DNA from: Croceicoccus estronivorus
Lineage (GTDB): Bacteria; Pseudomonadota; Alphaproteobacteria; Sphingomonadales; Sphingomonadaceae
Assembly: GCF_001625325.1 (NCBI RefSeq)
Contig: NZ_JRQQ01000008.1
Coordinates: 1-64,000 of the forward strand
Direction of reading: 5' to 3'
DNA length: 64,000 nucleotides
The notes beneath the pieces were generated by a model, which saw nothing but the letters and a program-made list of their open reading frames with translations, was not told where the DNA came from and searched no databases. How positions within the stretch are numbered: the stretch's first letter is position 1; each line of letters starts with the position of its first letter. The translations under genes and the position numbers were made by a program. Positions 1-7,872 of the stretch are shown in pieces.

Positions 1-290
1 CTCACTCGCCACACCGATAATCTCGGCTGACTGAGTAAGCATCGCCAGAGGCGTTAAAAAAATATAGGATGTTCACCCAAAATCGGCAAGTGATGCGCTG
101 GTAATTTTCAAATTTATTGCTAACTTTCAGTGTTAGAAGCGCTTGGGTGATTGCGACGATTGTTGGATCCTATGAAAAGGATGCTGACCAATTTTTGTAA
201 ATCTATGCCCCTCCTCCCCATCTGGCTTTCCTACAGCCCCCCATGCGCCATATGTGAGTTGATTCTCTCCCCACCGACAGGAGCTGAATC
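1..290. other. AT-rich upstream region, no gene seen
   Basis: The first 230 or so bases are clearly richer in A and T than the rest of the window and hold no convincing reading frame. The only firm signal is AGGAG at 279-283, seven bases before the ATG at 291, which supports that start. A promoter for the gene at 291 presumably lies here, but I could not pick out -35/-10 boxes with confidence. The left edge is cut by the window. Confidence 0.5.
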
Positions 291-2510
291 ATGTCCGACA
301 CTTGCCGTAATCCGTCCGCTGCGCCGTTAGCCGGGGGCTCCGGGGACGGGCCTATCCAGTATATCAATGGCCGGGCCTTCCGGCGGAACAGCCGGGGCAC
401 GCCGCGCTGGGTCGATGAGGCGGAGCTGGCGGCGGAGGCGGCCAGGCAGGCCGCTGCCGCTTTGCCAGCGTCTGATCCGGCATCGTCTGACCCGGCTTTG
501 CCCCACGCCGCATCGCCTGACGCCGTATTGTCTGACTCAGCACGGGCTGACACCGTGCGGCCTCCTGCCGCACCGGCTGCTCCTGCATCGGTGGACAGCG
601 CGCCGCCCTGTGGCGCTACGCCGGTTGCCGCGACTCCCCCATCCGACAGCCTGCCGCGCAAGAGCCATCCGGCGGGGCGCGGGTGGATTCCGGTTTCCCG
701 CGATCTCGGCCTGCCGGGGGAAAGCGCAGGGGCGGCGATGGAGCGGTTTGCCGCGGGCGTGCCCTCCGGTGTTCCGATTTCGGATGGAGGGACTTCCGGT
801 GCTGGGACTTCCGATGCAGGGCGATCCGGTGGTGATCCGTTCGGTTTTGCGCCCTCCGGTTTCGGGCCTGCTCCGGGAGAGGGCGATCCGTGGCAGACGG
901 AACAGGGCCGCTCTGGTGCTCCGCTCGATGAGGAAGCGCAGGCGTGGCCCTATGCGGAGCCGGAGCCGCACGGTCACGGCCCGGTGCGATCCGCGCCGCG
1001 GCTGCGGCATGATGGCTTTTCCCCTGCGCGGCAGGTGCGGTTTCTCGATCATCTGGCGAGTTCCGGCAATGTCCGCGCGGCCTGTGCCGTGGCGCGGATC
1101 TCTGCGGAAACGGCCTATCGCGCGCGGCGGCGTGACGGGCGCTTTGCGAAAGTGTGGGACGCGGCGCTGGTGCTGGCGCGCAGCCATGTGGAGGCAGTGC
1201 TGGCCGACCGGGCGCTGAATGGTGTCGAGGAGCCGGTGTTCTATCATGGCGAGGAAGTGGCGCGGCGGCGGCGTTACGATACGCGGCTGCTGCTCGCCCA
1301 TCTGGCGCGGCTCGATGCGCGCTGTGCGGAACCGCAGGCGCTCTGTGCGGCGGAACGGTTCGACGAAATGCTGGCGGGCGTGGCCGGATGGGACGGCGGC
1401 GCGCAAGCCTCGGATGCGGCGGATTTCCACGAGGCGCTTGCCTGTGAAGACGCGGCACGGCGCAAGGAGCTCACGGCGTTCGGGCTGGGTGCGGGGCGCG
1501 ACGCCTATGCCGAATGGCGCCGCGAATGGGCGGAGCAGGAGGCGCTTGCCGGGGCAGGGCAGGCTGCCGAGCAAGCCTCCGACGAGGAGGCTTGGGATGG
1601 GGAGATTTGGGGTGACGAGGCGTGGGAGGGCGAGGCTGGGGATGCGCCTTATGCCGACCCGGCCCAGATGGCCGGGCGAGAGGCCATGCGCGCGGCGGAT
1701 GCGGCATGGGATGCAAGGACGGCGGCGGCCTGTGCGCTGGTCGATGATCTGGCCGCCAGCGATGACGCGGCGGATCGGGCGGGGGAGGAGGCTGCGGAAG
1801 GGGCCGCTGGCGAAACCGAAGATCCGCCGATGGAATTCAAGAGCATGGACGGGCCATCGCCCGACCGGGACGAACCCGATGCGGAACCGGGGGCGGGCGA
1901 TTGGCCCTGGACCCTGTCACATGTGTCAACTTCGGTTGCCGACGGCCGGACAGGGCAAGGGGGAAGGGAAGAACCGGCGGTTACCTGTACGGCGGGAATG
2001 GGGGTGTGGTCAGCCGTCCAGCAGAGTCAGGCTGACTTCGCCATGGCCGGGGCCGATCAGGCCGATCTGGCGTGCGGCGGCCTGCGATACGTCGATCACG
2101 CGCCCGCCGCTCCACGGACCGCGATCGTTGATCCGCACGATGACGGACTGGCCGCTTTCCTCATTGGTGACGAGCACGCGGCTGCCGAACGGGAGCGTGC
2201 GGTGTGCGGCGGTCAATTCCGAGGGGTCGAACACTTCGCCGCTGGCGGTGCGGCGGCCGGCGAACTTGGGGCCGTACCAGCTTGCCATGCCGGAACCGAT
2301 TTCCTCCCCGTCGAGCGGGCTGGCGCTGGCGGACTGGACAATCTCGCCGGTCAGGGCATCCGACAGTTTGGAAGTGTCGGCCAAGGCAATATCCTCACCG
2401 TTGGCCGAGGAGGAAAGAGCCATCGCCATGATGCCGATCAGCGGCAACAGGCGTGTCTTGCGCGTGGTAAGCAAACTTTCGTTCCTTCGCAGTTGCGGAG
2501 GGCGCTATAG
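291..2510 (+). CDS. Helix-turn-helix protein with terminase-small-subunit-like domain
   Basis: Long, low-complexity protein of 739 codons if read to its stop. The N-terminal ~240 residues are rich in Ala, Pro, Ser and Asp and look disordered. Residues about 243-350 form the only ordered part: FSPARQVRFLDHL, then GNVRAACAVARISAETAYR, which reads as a helix-turn-helix, then a helical stretch ending YDTRLLLAHLARLDA. This resembles the phage-terminase-small-subunit-like HTH proteins seen singly in sphingomonad chromosomes; function unknown. A second acidic, Ala/Glu-rich segment follows. A 25-bp dispersed repeat lies in the frame at 1911-1935, and everything from 2010 on is antisense to rlpA, so the last ~170 residues are doubtful. 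The true end may be nearer 1950 through a frame change I cannot see. No phage genes are nearby. Confidence 0.6.
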   Translation: MSDTCRNPSAAPLAGGSGDGPIQYINGRAFRRNSRGTPRWVDEAELAAEAARQAAAALPASDPASSDPALPHAASPDAVLSDSARADTVRPPAAPAAPASVDSAPPCGATPVAATPPSDSLPRKSHPAGRGWIPVSRDLGLPGESAGAAMERFAAGVPSGVPISDGGTSGAGTSDAGRSGGDPFGFAPSGFGPAPGEGDPWQTEQGRSGAPLDEEAQAWPYAEPEPHGHGPVRSAPRLRHDGFSPARQVRFLDHLASSGNVRAACAVARISAETAYRARRRDGRFAKVWDAALVLARSHVEAVLADRALNGVEEPVFYHGEEVARRRRYDTRLLLAHLARLDARCAEPQALCAAERFDEMLAGVAGWDGGAQASDAADFHEALACEDAARRKELTAFGLGAGRDAYAEWRREWAEQEALAGAGQAAEQASDEEAWDGEIWGDEAWEGEAGDAPYADPAQMAGREAMRAADAAWDARTAAACALVDDLAASDDAADRAGEEAAEGAAGETEDPPMEFKSMDGPSPDRDEPDAEPGAGDWPWTLSHVSTSVADGRTGQGGREEPAVTCTAGMGVWSAVQQSQADFAMAGADQADLACGGLRYVDHAPAAPRTAIVDPHDDGLAAFLIGDEHAAAERERAVCGGQFRGVEHFAAGGAAAGELGAVPACHAGTDFLPVERAGAGGLDNLAGQGIRQFGSVGQGNILTVGRGGKSHRHDADQRQQACLARGKQTFVPSQLRRAL
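1911..1935 (+). repeat. Dispersed imperfect palindrome, copy 1
   Basis: This copy reads ACCCTGTCAC-A-TGTGTCAACTT-C-GG. A second copy lies on the other strand at 8661-8685 and matches at 23 of 25 positions. The core CACATGTG is a perfect 8-bp palindrome flanked by near-symmetric TGT and TCA. It sits inside the 3' part of an open reading frame. It could be a protein-binding site or a small repetitive element. Confidence 0.55.
2010..2474 (-). CDS. rlpA: RlpA family septal/cell-wall double-psi beta-barrel protein
   Basis: Secreted protein of 154 residues. The N-terminus has a basic start followed by a hydrophobic run (LLPLIGIMAMALSSS), a signal peptide. Residues about 60-130 are the RlpA double-psi beta-barrel: GMASWYGPKFAGRRTASGE, then TAAHRTLPFGSRVLV and VRINDRGPW, which match the family's active-site region. 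RlpA proteins cleave naked glycan strands of peptidoglycan, often at the division site. The usual C-terminal SPOR domain is absent, so this is the short form that ends with the barrel. It is convergent with, and overlapped by, the reading frame starting at 291. Identification is firm; enzymatic activity is inferred. Confidence 0.88.
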   Translation of the reverse strand: MLTTRKTRLLPLIGIMAMALSSSANGEDIALADTSKLSDALTGEIVQSASASPLDGEEIGSGMASWYGPKFAGRRTASGEVFDPSELTAAHRTLPFGSRVLVTNEESGQSVIVRINDRGPWSGGRVIDVSQAAARQIGLIGPGHGEVSLTLLDG

Positions 2511-2746
2511 CAGCAACCAATGCAGTGCGGGCTTCGGCTGGCCGCAATTTGGCGGCGGCTGACCGGGATTCGACAGGGCCGGATGCGGGGCCGGACTGGG
2601 GAAATCGAGTCGTGGCGGCGTCGGCCCTGTGAAGCCCGGGTGCCGGAAATGCGGAACGATTCTCCATTTCCGGTCGTTCAGGGCAAGTGTATTACGCGTG
2701 CACGGCCTCTCTCCATGGATGGTGAGTCTGGCCGAGGAGAGACACA

Positions 2747-3193
2747 ATGACGAAGAAGTATTTGCTTGCTTGCCTGACAGTCGGCGGTGCGATGGCGACT
2801 GCCTTTTCCGCCGTTCCGGCACTGGCGCAGGACATGGTGCAGCTATCCGCGACGCTGGACGGTGCCTCCGAAACCGCCGGTGGCGATGCCGACGGATCGG
2901 GCGCGTTCTTTGCCGAAATCGATCCCGATTCTGGCGATCTCTGCTTCACGCTGACAGTGAAGGACATTGCCGACGTCACGGGAGCCCACGTCCATGTGGG
3001 TGCGGCGGGCAGCGATGGCGATGTTGTCACCCCGCTCAACGTGACGGGCGAAGACGGCGATGAATGCGTCGCGCTGCAGCATGACGTGGCGAAGGCGATC
3101 GTGGCCGATCCTTCTGGCTACTACGTCAATGTCCACAATGCGGAATATCCGAAGGGCGCCATTCGTGGGCAACTCGGCAAGGCTGCGGATTGA
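2747..3193 (+). CDS. CHRD domain secreted protein
   Basis: Secreted protein of 148 residues with a clear signal peptide ending AVPALAQ near residue 27. The rest is one CHRD domain: LSATLDGASETAGGDADGSG at the start, HVHVGAAGSDG in the middle and GYYVNVHNAEYPKGAIRGQL at the end. This Tyr-Val-Asn-Val-His motif and the final GxIRGQL are diagnostic of the family. CHRD domains were named from chordin; in bacteria they are periplasmic or secreted and of unknown role. A GAGGAGAG ribosome site precedes the ATG. It stands alone, with a non-coding stretch downstream. Confidence 0.85.
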   Translation: MTKKYLLACLTVGGAMATAFSAVPALAQDMVQLSATLDGASETAGGDADGSGAFFAEIDPDSGDLCFTLTVKDIADVTGAHVHVGAAGSDGDVVTPLNVTGEDGDECVALQHDVAKAIVADPSGYYVNVHNAEYPKGAIRGQLGKAAD

Positions 3194-3294
3194 TGGAATA
3201 GGCGGGAGCTGGCGCGCACATCCCGCTTCCGCCGCCTGATTGCGCGAACGCCAATCCGGTAGTTTGCCGCGCAATACGTGTAACGGACAGACAA

Positions 3295-3323
3295 ATGGGG
3301 CCGGCATGAAATGCCGACCCCAT
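3295..3323. terminator. Strong hairpin, possible terminator of the CHRD gene
   Basis: ATGGGG (3295-3300) pairs with CCCCAT (3318-3323), and CGGCAT (3302-3307) with ATGCCG (3311-3316), with one mismatch between and a GAA loop. The 12-bp stem is very stable but is not followed by a clean T-run on either strand, so a factor-independent role is uncertain. It lies 100 bases after the CHRD stop codon. Confidence 0.45.
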
Positions 3324-3329
3324 TCTCAC

Positions 3330-3720
3330 CGGCTGCTTCCACCGGCGTCAGGCCCCGAAAGGCTGTGTCGCCCGGCGCTCGCGCCGGCAACGGTCCCGTC
3401 AGGCGGGTCGGGTTCTGTCCGGGGGACTGTTCCCTTTCCGCCTGGCGGTCCGTGGCCGGACACATTGTGCGGAACCACTTGGTTTCGGGCACCTGACGGT
3501 GCCTGTTGCCATTGAATTCCGGCACGGTTTCCGGCCTCCCAGCGGCTGGCCAACTCGCTCTCTTCGGTTCGCCACCACCTCAGCCCGAAGGCGTCGCAGA
3601 GGCGTGTTGTCCAAGAGCGCGGGGCCTTGCCGCCGCATCGCTACGGTTATGGAACTTGCCGTGCCCTTTCATCCCTTGCGGTCTGTCCGGAGCGGGTCGG
3701 TTCCCCGTCTCGACAGTTGA
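3330..3720. other. Gene-free block with many hairpins, candidate structured RNA
   Basis: No reading frame here looks coding on either strand. The block is packed with short strong hairpins: CCGGCGC/GCGCCGG at 3372-3387, CCCG/CGGG around 3395-3407, and GGCACC-TGAC-GGTGCC at 3488-3503. UUCG- and GA-rich loops occur on both strands. I compared it by eye with RNase P RNA, tmRNA and 6S RNA. It lacks the RNase P signature near GAGGAAAGTCC, although the minus strand has ACAGAACCCG like the 3' end of RNase P RNA, and it has no tmRNA tag reading frame. I cannot name it. Confidence 0.35.
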
Positions 3721-3730
3721 AAGGTGCGCC

Positions 3731-3842
3731 TGAACGTTGAGTCGTTCAAGTCCAGTGTCGCCTACTTATCCACTTTGTTCCAATTTGCCAGTGGACAAGA
3801 GTGGATAAGTCAACGACTCGGCGTATTTTGCGCAATTATATT
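3731..3842. other. DnaA-box-like cluster with nested inverted repeats (origin-like)
   Basis: ACTTATCCACT at 3764-3774 is repeated inverted as AGTGGATAAGT at 3800-3810. Each carries TTATCCACT, one base off the DnaA box TTATCCACA. A third weaker box, read on the minus strand as TTGTCCACT, lies just left of the second copy (3790-3798). An outer inverted repeat GAGTCGTT (3739-3746) / AACGACTC (3812-3819) places a GANTC site, the CcrM methylation target of alphaproteobacteria, in each arm. An AT-rich run (TATTTTGCGCAATTATATTA, 3824-3843) follows. A small hairpin TGAACG/CGTTCA lies at 3731-3748. Whether it is a replication origin or another DnaA-binding site is inference. Confidence 0.4.
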
Positions 3843-5055
3843 ACCGATTCCGCTTCGCAAGCAGCCTCAACCGCAGGGCATTGAGCTTGATGAAGCCTTC
3901 GGCGTCCTTCTGGTCATAGGCGCCAGCGTCATCTTCAAACGTCACGTGGCGCTCGGAATAGAGGCTGTTCACGCTCTTGCGGCCAACCAGATGGGCGCTG
4001 CCCTTGTAGAGTTTGAGGCGGACGGTGCCGGAGACTTTCTCTTGGCTATGGTCGATCGCGGCCTGGAGCATCTCGCGTTCCGGCGAGAACCAGAAGCCGT
4101 TATAGATCAGTTCCGCATAGCGCGGCATCAGCTCATCCTTGAGATGCGCTGCACCGCGGTCCAGGGTGATCTGTTCGATCCCGCGATGAGCGACCGCATA
4201 AATCGTGCCGCCAGGCGTTTCGTACATGCCCCGGCTCTTCATTCCGACAAACCGGTTTTCAACCAGATCAAGTCGGCCAATGCCGTGTTTGCGGCCTAAC
4301 TCATTGAGCTCTGCCAGCAACGTGGCCGGGCTCATCGCTTTGCCGTTCAGTGCCGCGCCGTCGCCCTTTTCGAAGTCAACCGTGATGTATTCCGGCTGAT
4401 CGGGCGCATCTTCAGGATTGACTGTCCGTGAGTAGACATAGTCAGGTGTTTCTTCCCACGGATCTTCCAGCACTTTGCCTTCTGAAGACGTATGCAGCAG
4501 GTTTGCGTCTGTGGAGAATGGGCTTTCCCCGCGCTTGTCCTTCGGTACCGGGATCTGGTGCTTTTCCGCCCACGCGATCAGCGCGGTGCGGGAATTGAGA
4601 TCCCATTCACGCCAGGGTGCAATTACCTTGATGTCAGGGTCGAGTGCATAGGCCGACAGTTCGAAGCGAACCTGATCGTTACCCTTGCCCGTTGCGCCAT
4701 GGGCAATGGCATCGGCACCGGTTTCACGGGCGATCTCAATCAGCCGCTTGGAAATAAGCGGGCGGGCGATCGATGTACCGAGCAGGTAGTCGCCTTCATA
4801 GCGGGCATTGGCGCGGAACATCGGAAAGATGAAATCGCGCACGAATTCTTCGCGCAGATCGTCGATATAAATGTGCTCGGGCTTGATGCCCATAAGCTCG
4901 GCCTTCTGGCGTGCCGGTTCCAGTTCTTCGCCCTGGCCAAGGTCCGCCGTGAAGGTCACGACCTCGCAATTATAGTGCACCTGCAGCCATTTCAGGATGA
5001 CACTGGTGTCAAGGCCACCCGAATAGGCGAGGACAACCCGTTTGATATCGGTCAT
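3841..5055 (-). CDS. argG: Argininosuccinate synthase
   Basis: Catalyses the ATP-dependent condensation of citrulline and aspartate to argininosuccinate, the seventh step of arginine synthesis, in the cytoplasm. The 404 residues match the normal family length. The N-terminal PP-loop [18 protein letters not shown] (residues 7-24) binds ATP, and [16 protein letters not shown] carries the second signature of the family. The segment [16 protein letters not shown] is also typical. The start is followed at once by the conserved beta strand. cfa lies 32 bases upstream on the same strand, so the two may be co-transcribed. The region beyond its stop holds the DnaA-box cluster. Confidence 0.97.
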   Translation of the reverse strand: MTDIKRVVLAYSGGLDTSVILKWLQVHYNCEVVTFTADLGQGEELEPARQKAELMGIKPEHIYIDDLREEFVRDFIFPMFRANARYEGDYLLGTSIARPLISKRLIEIARETGADAIAHGATGKGNDQVRFELSAYALDPDIKVIAPWREWDLNSRTALIAWAEKHQIPVPKDKRGESPFSTDANLLHTSSEGKVLEDPWEETPDYVYSRTVNPEDAPDQPEYITVDFEKGDGAALNGKAMSPATLLAELNELGRKHGIGRLDLVENRFVGMKSRGMYETPGGTIYAVAHRGIEQITLDRGAAHLKDELMPRYAELIYNGFWFSPEREMLQAAIDHSQEKVSGTVRLKLYKGSAHLVGRKSVNSLYSERHVTFEDDAGAYDQKDAEGFIKLNALRLRLLAKRNR

Positions 5056-5087
5056 TCAACTGCTCCGCTGGAATCGCGGCGCGCCTA

Positions 5088-6359
5088 TCAGGGGTTTGTC
5101 GTTCCCGCAACCGAAGTTGATGCAAGCAACTGCCGTTCGGCATCGACGAGATAGTCACGAGTCAGCGGCAAGGCGTGACGATTGCGCACATACTGGACCT
5201 GATAATTGCACATGCCGCCAGTTTCGAACGCGGCGGTCGACCCGGATAAATAGAATGTCCACATGCGGAAGAAACGCGCATCGTACATGTTTTCTATCGC
5301 ATCGCTATTGGCCTGGCAGCGGGCGTACCAACTGCGCAAAGTCCTGGCATAATGGAGTCGCAAGGTTTCGACGTCCGTCGGGATCAGCCGGAATTTCTCG
5401 CTCGATGAAATCACTTCGCTCAAAGCCGGGATATAGCCGCCGGGAAAAATGTAGCGATCGGTGAAATTATCGGTGCGCCCTGGCTGGCCCATGCGCCCGA
5501 TGGTGTGGAGCAGCATTACGCCATCATCGGTCAGAAGCCTGGTGACCGCATCGAAGAACGTGTCGAATTGCGGGCGTCCTACATGCTCGAACATCCCAAC
5601 CGACACGATGCGGTCGAATTGCGCGCCCGAGGTGGCGAGGTTGCGATAATCGACCAATTCGAAACTCGTCCGGCCGGCGACGCCAGCCGCCTCCGCACGT
5701 TCCCGCGCCAGTGCGAGCTGTTCCGTGCTGAGCGTGATCCCCGTCACACGGCAATCGAAATGACGCGCGAGGTAAATCGCCATGCCGCCCCAGCCACAGC
5801 CGATGTCCAGCACGGAATCGCCGGGTCGGATGGCAAGCTTGGCCGCGATATGGGCGAGCTTGGCCTCTTGCGCTTCGTCGAGCGTCATGTCGGGGCGCGG
5901 CCAGTAGGCGCAGCTGTATTGCATGTGCGAAGGATCGAGCATCAACCGATAGAGATCGTTGCCGATGTCGTAGTGGTGCGAGATGTTGGCCCGTGCCTTC
6001 GCCTGCTTGTTGGCTTCCTTGAGCTGGGCGAAAACCATGTTGCGGGCGCGCCTGGCGAAGCCGGTCTTGCCCTTGCGCCGTCCTTCGAATGCATTGTTGG
6101 CGCCGACCAGAGTGGCCAGCTCCATCACATCGCCTTTTTCGATGACCAGACGGCCATCCATGTAGGCTTCGCCCGTGCCGAGCGACTGGTCGGCAAGTAT
6201 CTGGCGGGCAACCTGCGGGTCCGCTATGCGGATGCGCACTTCTGGGAAATCGGGGTGAGGTTCTCCGAAACGGACTTCGCGCCCGTCGTGATGGACGACT
6301 TCTAGTACGCCCTTCTTGAGGGCTTTGCTCAGCCCCTTGTCTAGCAGCTTGTCGAACAT
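5088..6359 (-). CDS. cfa: Cyclopropane-fatty-acyl-phospholipid synthase family methyltransferase
   Basis: Transfers a methylene group from S-adenosylmethionine to the double bond of acyl chains in membrane phospholipids. The 423-residue length fits. The SAM-binding motif VLDIGCGWGGMAIYLAR lies near residue 195, followed by GITLSTEQ and the family motifs FDRIVSVGMFEHVG and DRYIFPGGYIPAL. The N-terminal ~110 residues form the usual lipid-binding domain. C-terminal YVRNRHALPLTRDYL is also typical. Some members of this superfamily modify other lipids, so the exact product is uncertain. It lies just upstream of argG on the same strand. Confidence 0.9.
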   Translation of the reverse strand: MFDKLLDKGLSKALKKGVLEVVHHDGREVRFGEPHPDFPEVRIRIADPQVARQILADQSLGTGEAYMDGRLVIEKGDVMELATLVGANNAFEGRRKGKTGFARRARNMVFAQLKEANKQAKARANISHHYDIGNDLYRLMLDPSHMQYSCAYWPRPDMTLDEAQEAKLAHIAAKLAIRPGDSVLDIGCGWGGMAIYLARHFDCRVTGITLSTEQLALARERAEAAGVAGRTSFELVDYRNLATSGAQFDRIVSVGMFEHVGRPQFDTFFDAVTRLLTDDGVMLLHTIGRMGQPGRTDNFTDRYIFPGGYIPALSEVISSSEKFRLIPTDVETLRLHYARTLRSWYARCQANSDAIENMYDARFFRMWTFYLSGSTAAFETGGMCNYQVQYVRNRHALPLTRDYLVDAERQLLASTSVAGTTNP

Positions 6360-6425
6360 TGCGTACCCTTATCCCCAAATCCCATGGCCCAAGAGGATGC
6401 AGGGCAGGCGGTGGTGATGCAACTG

Positions 6426-7166
6426 TCAGATCCCCGCATACCACTGATATCGGGCTTGATCTTCCCAATATCCTCCTTTGCCTTTGCCGATATTGGCAAG
6501 GCTCGACACCGCTTCGATCTTTTGTACATATTTGGCATGTTTGTATCCGAGCTGGCGTTCGATGCGCATTCTCAGCGGGGCTCCGTTCTTGACCGGCAAA
6601 GGCACGCCGTTCAAGGTATGTGCGACAATCGTCTGTGGGTGAAATGCGTCGATCAGGTCGATGCTTTCATAGTAGGCGGAACCGGCGAGCTTGTCGGCGC
6701 AGTGAAAGACAATGAAGCGCGCTTCGGGCTTGAGCCGGGCCTGTTTCAGAAGATGTGCGAGAGGAGTACCGGTCCATTGGCCGATCGCGCTCCAGCCTTC
6801 GACGCAATCGTGACGCGTGATCTGGGTGCGCTGGGGCATCGCCCTGATATCCGCGAGGCTGAGCGAAAGCGGATTTTCGACCAGACCAGTCACGGTCAGT
6901 TTCCAGAATTGGAAGCCGGTGTCCACATGATGACGATAAGCAGCGTCAGCGGGGTCGGTCGTGCCGTTGCCGCGAAATTCGGGTGAGATATCCTCGGGGC
7001 TGAATTCCCGGGCGAGAGCAGTGCGGCGGCCGAGCAGATTGTGGATGCTCCTGTTCCATCCCTCGACCGCTTCGAGCAGGGATGCCCCCGGTCCCGTCGC
7101 TGCCACCTTGGAACAGCCCCCGGCGAACAGGGCGGCCATTCCCGCGAGTACCCCACGCCGTTTCAC
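6426..7166 (-). CDS. YedY/MsrP-like molybdopterin oxidoreductase
   Basis: Periplasmic molybdoenzyme with the sulfite-oxidase fold, 246 residues. The start is the GTG at 7166: it overlaps the cytochrome b stop (GTGA) and has GGAGGAAGG just upstream, whereas longer frames run antisense-like into that gene. The N-terminus is KRRGVLAGMAALFAGGC: twin arginines plus a lipobox Cys at residue 18, so export by Tat and lipid anchoring are both possible. The SUOX-fold motif ITRHDCVEGWSAIGQWTG gives the Mo-ligand Cys at residue 121, and GAPLRMRIERQLGYKHAKYV is the usual C-terminal motif. MsrP repairs methionine sulfoxide in periplasmic proteins; the substrate here is not known. It is coupled to the b-type cytochrome. 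Confidence 0.85.
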   Translation of the reverse strand: MKRRGVLAGMAALFAGGCSKVAATGPGASLLEAVEGWNRSIHNLLGRRTALAREFSPEDISPEFRGNGTTDPADAAYRHHVDTGFQFWKLTVTGLVENPLSLSLADIRAMPQRTQITRHDCVEGWSAIGQWTGTPLAHLLKQARLKPEARFIVFHCADKLAGSAYYESIDLIDAFHPQTIVAHTLNGVPLPVKNGAPLRMRIERQLGYKHAKYVQKIEAVSSLANIGKGKGGYWEDQARYQWYAGI

Positions 7167-7825
7167 AGCCTTCCTCCCGTTATCATGTCGCGCAACTGGC
7201 GCAGAGGCCCAGAAAGAAGCACCAGCACGACATGCAGGACGAGAAAGCCGAACAGGCCCCAGGCGGCCAGGAAATGGATTGAGCGCGCGCTTTGCCGTCC
7301 GCCGAACAGATCGACGATCCACGGCCAGTTGGCATCCATTGCCGGGCTCATCGCCAATCCCGTCAGGATCATCACCGGCAGGAGGACGAAAATCACCATT
7401 CCGTAAGCGATTTTCTGGAGGAAATTGAATTTCGCGCCCTGATGGTCGAATTGCAGCCGCAAGTGGGCCAGCACGTCGGCCTTGATCGCGGCCCAGCGCC
7501 ATTCGCCCGCCCGCGTCGCCAGATCGCGCCGGAAGTGGCCATTGGCCGTAGCGACGACCAGGAACAGCAGCAGGCCGATGACAAACGGCCATGCGGCGAG
7601 AAAATGCCACAGGCGCGCCCCGGCAAGGCTGTAATGGCCCGGTATGGTCATCCAGCCGGGGAAGTGCGGAAGGAACAGCCATGCCTGATCCGGTGCGAAA
7701 CCCCAGTGGCCCCAGTATAGGCGGGGATGGGCATTGGAAATGTTGAGGCCGGACATGAACAGCACGACGAGGCAGGCCAGATTTACCCAGTGCCAGATCC
7801 GGGTGGTGAGGGCATGTCGTTTCAT
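7163..7825 (-). CDS. Membrane cytochrome b (b561/b6-type) partner of the molybdoenzyme
   Basis: Integral membrane protein of 220 residues with four hydrophobic helices. Histidines placed to bind heme occur in the first helix (RIWHWVNL), the second (ARLWHFLAAW) and the last (SARSIHFLAAWG and VLHVVLVL). The pattern is that of the cytochrome b561 bacterial/Ni-hydrogenase family, which passes electrons from quinol to a periplasmic enzyme. It is not the MsrQ type, which is a different fold. Its stop overlaps the GTG start of the molybdoenzyme by four bases, so the pair is translated together and most likely forms one complex. Confidence 0.85.
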   Translation of the reverse strand: MKRHALTTRIWHWVNLACLVVLFMSGLNISNAHPRLYWGHWGFAPDQAWLFLPHFPGWMTIPGHYSLAGARLWHFLAAWPFVIGLLLFLVVATANGHFRRDLATRAGEWRWAAIKADVLAHLRLQFDHQGAKFNFLQKIAYGMVIFVLLPVMILTGLAMSPAMDANWPWIVDLFGGRQSARSIHFLAAWGLFGFLVLHVVLVLLSGPLRQLRDMITGGRL

Positions 7826-7872
7826 GCTGCCCGACGCCTCATTTCGCCCACTGCCTCATGCTGCCGGTACTC

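Noticed and set aside
291-2510. Prophage or phage remnant suggested by the terminase-small-subunit-like HTH
   Set aside because: No large terminase, portal, capsid, tail or integrase gene is nearby, and such single HTH proteins occur on sphingomonad chromosomes.
3330-3720. RNase P RNA, tmRNA or 6S RNA
   Set aside because: The ACAGAACCCG match alone is not enough; the GAGGAAAGTCC core, the tmRNA tag frame and the tRNA-like ends are absent. Kept only as an unidentified structured block.
6426-7682. Long N-terminal extension of the molybdoenzyme up to 7682
   Set aside because: It overlaps the cytochrome b gene in another frame; the GTG at 7166 has a strong ribosome site and opens an export signal.
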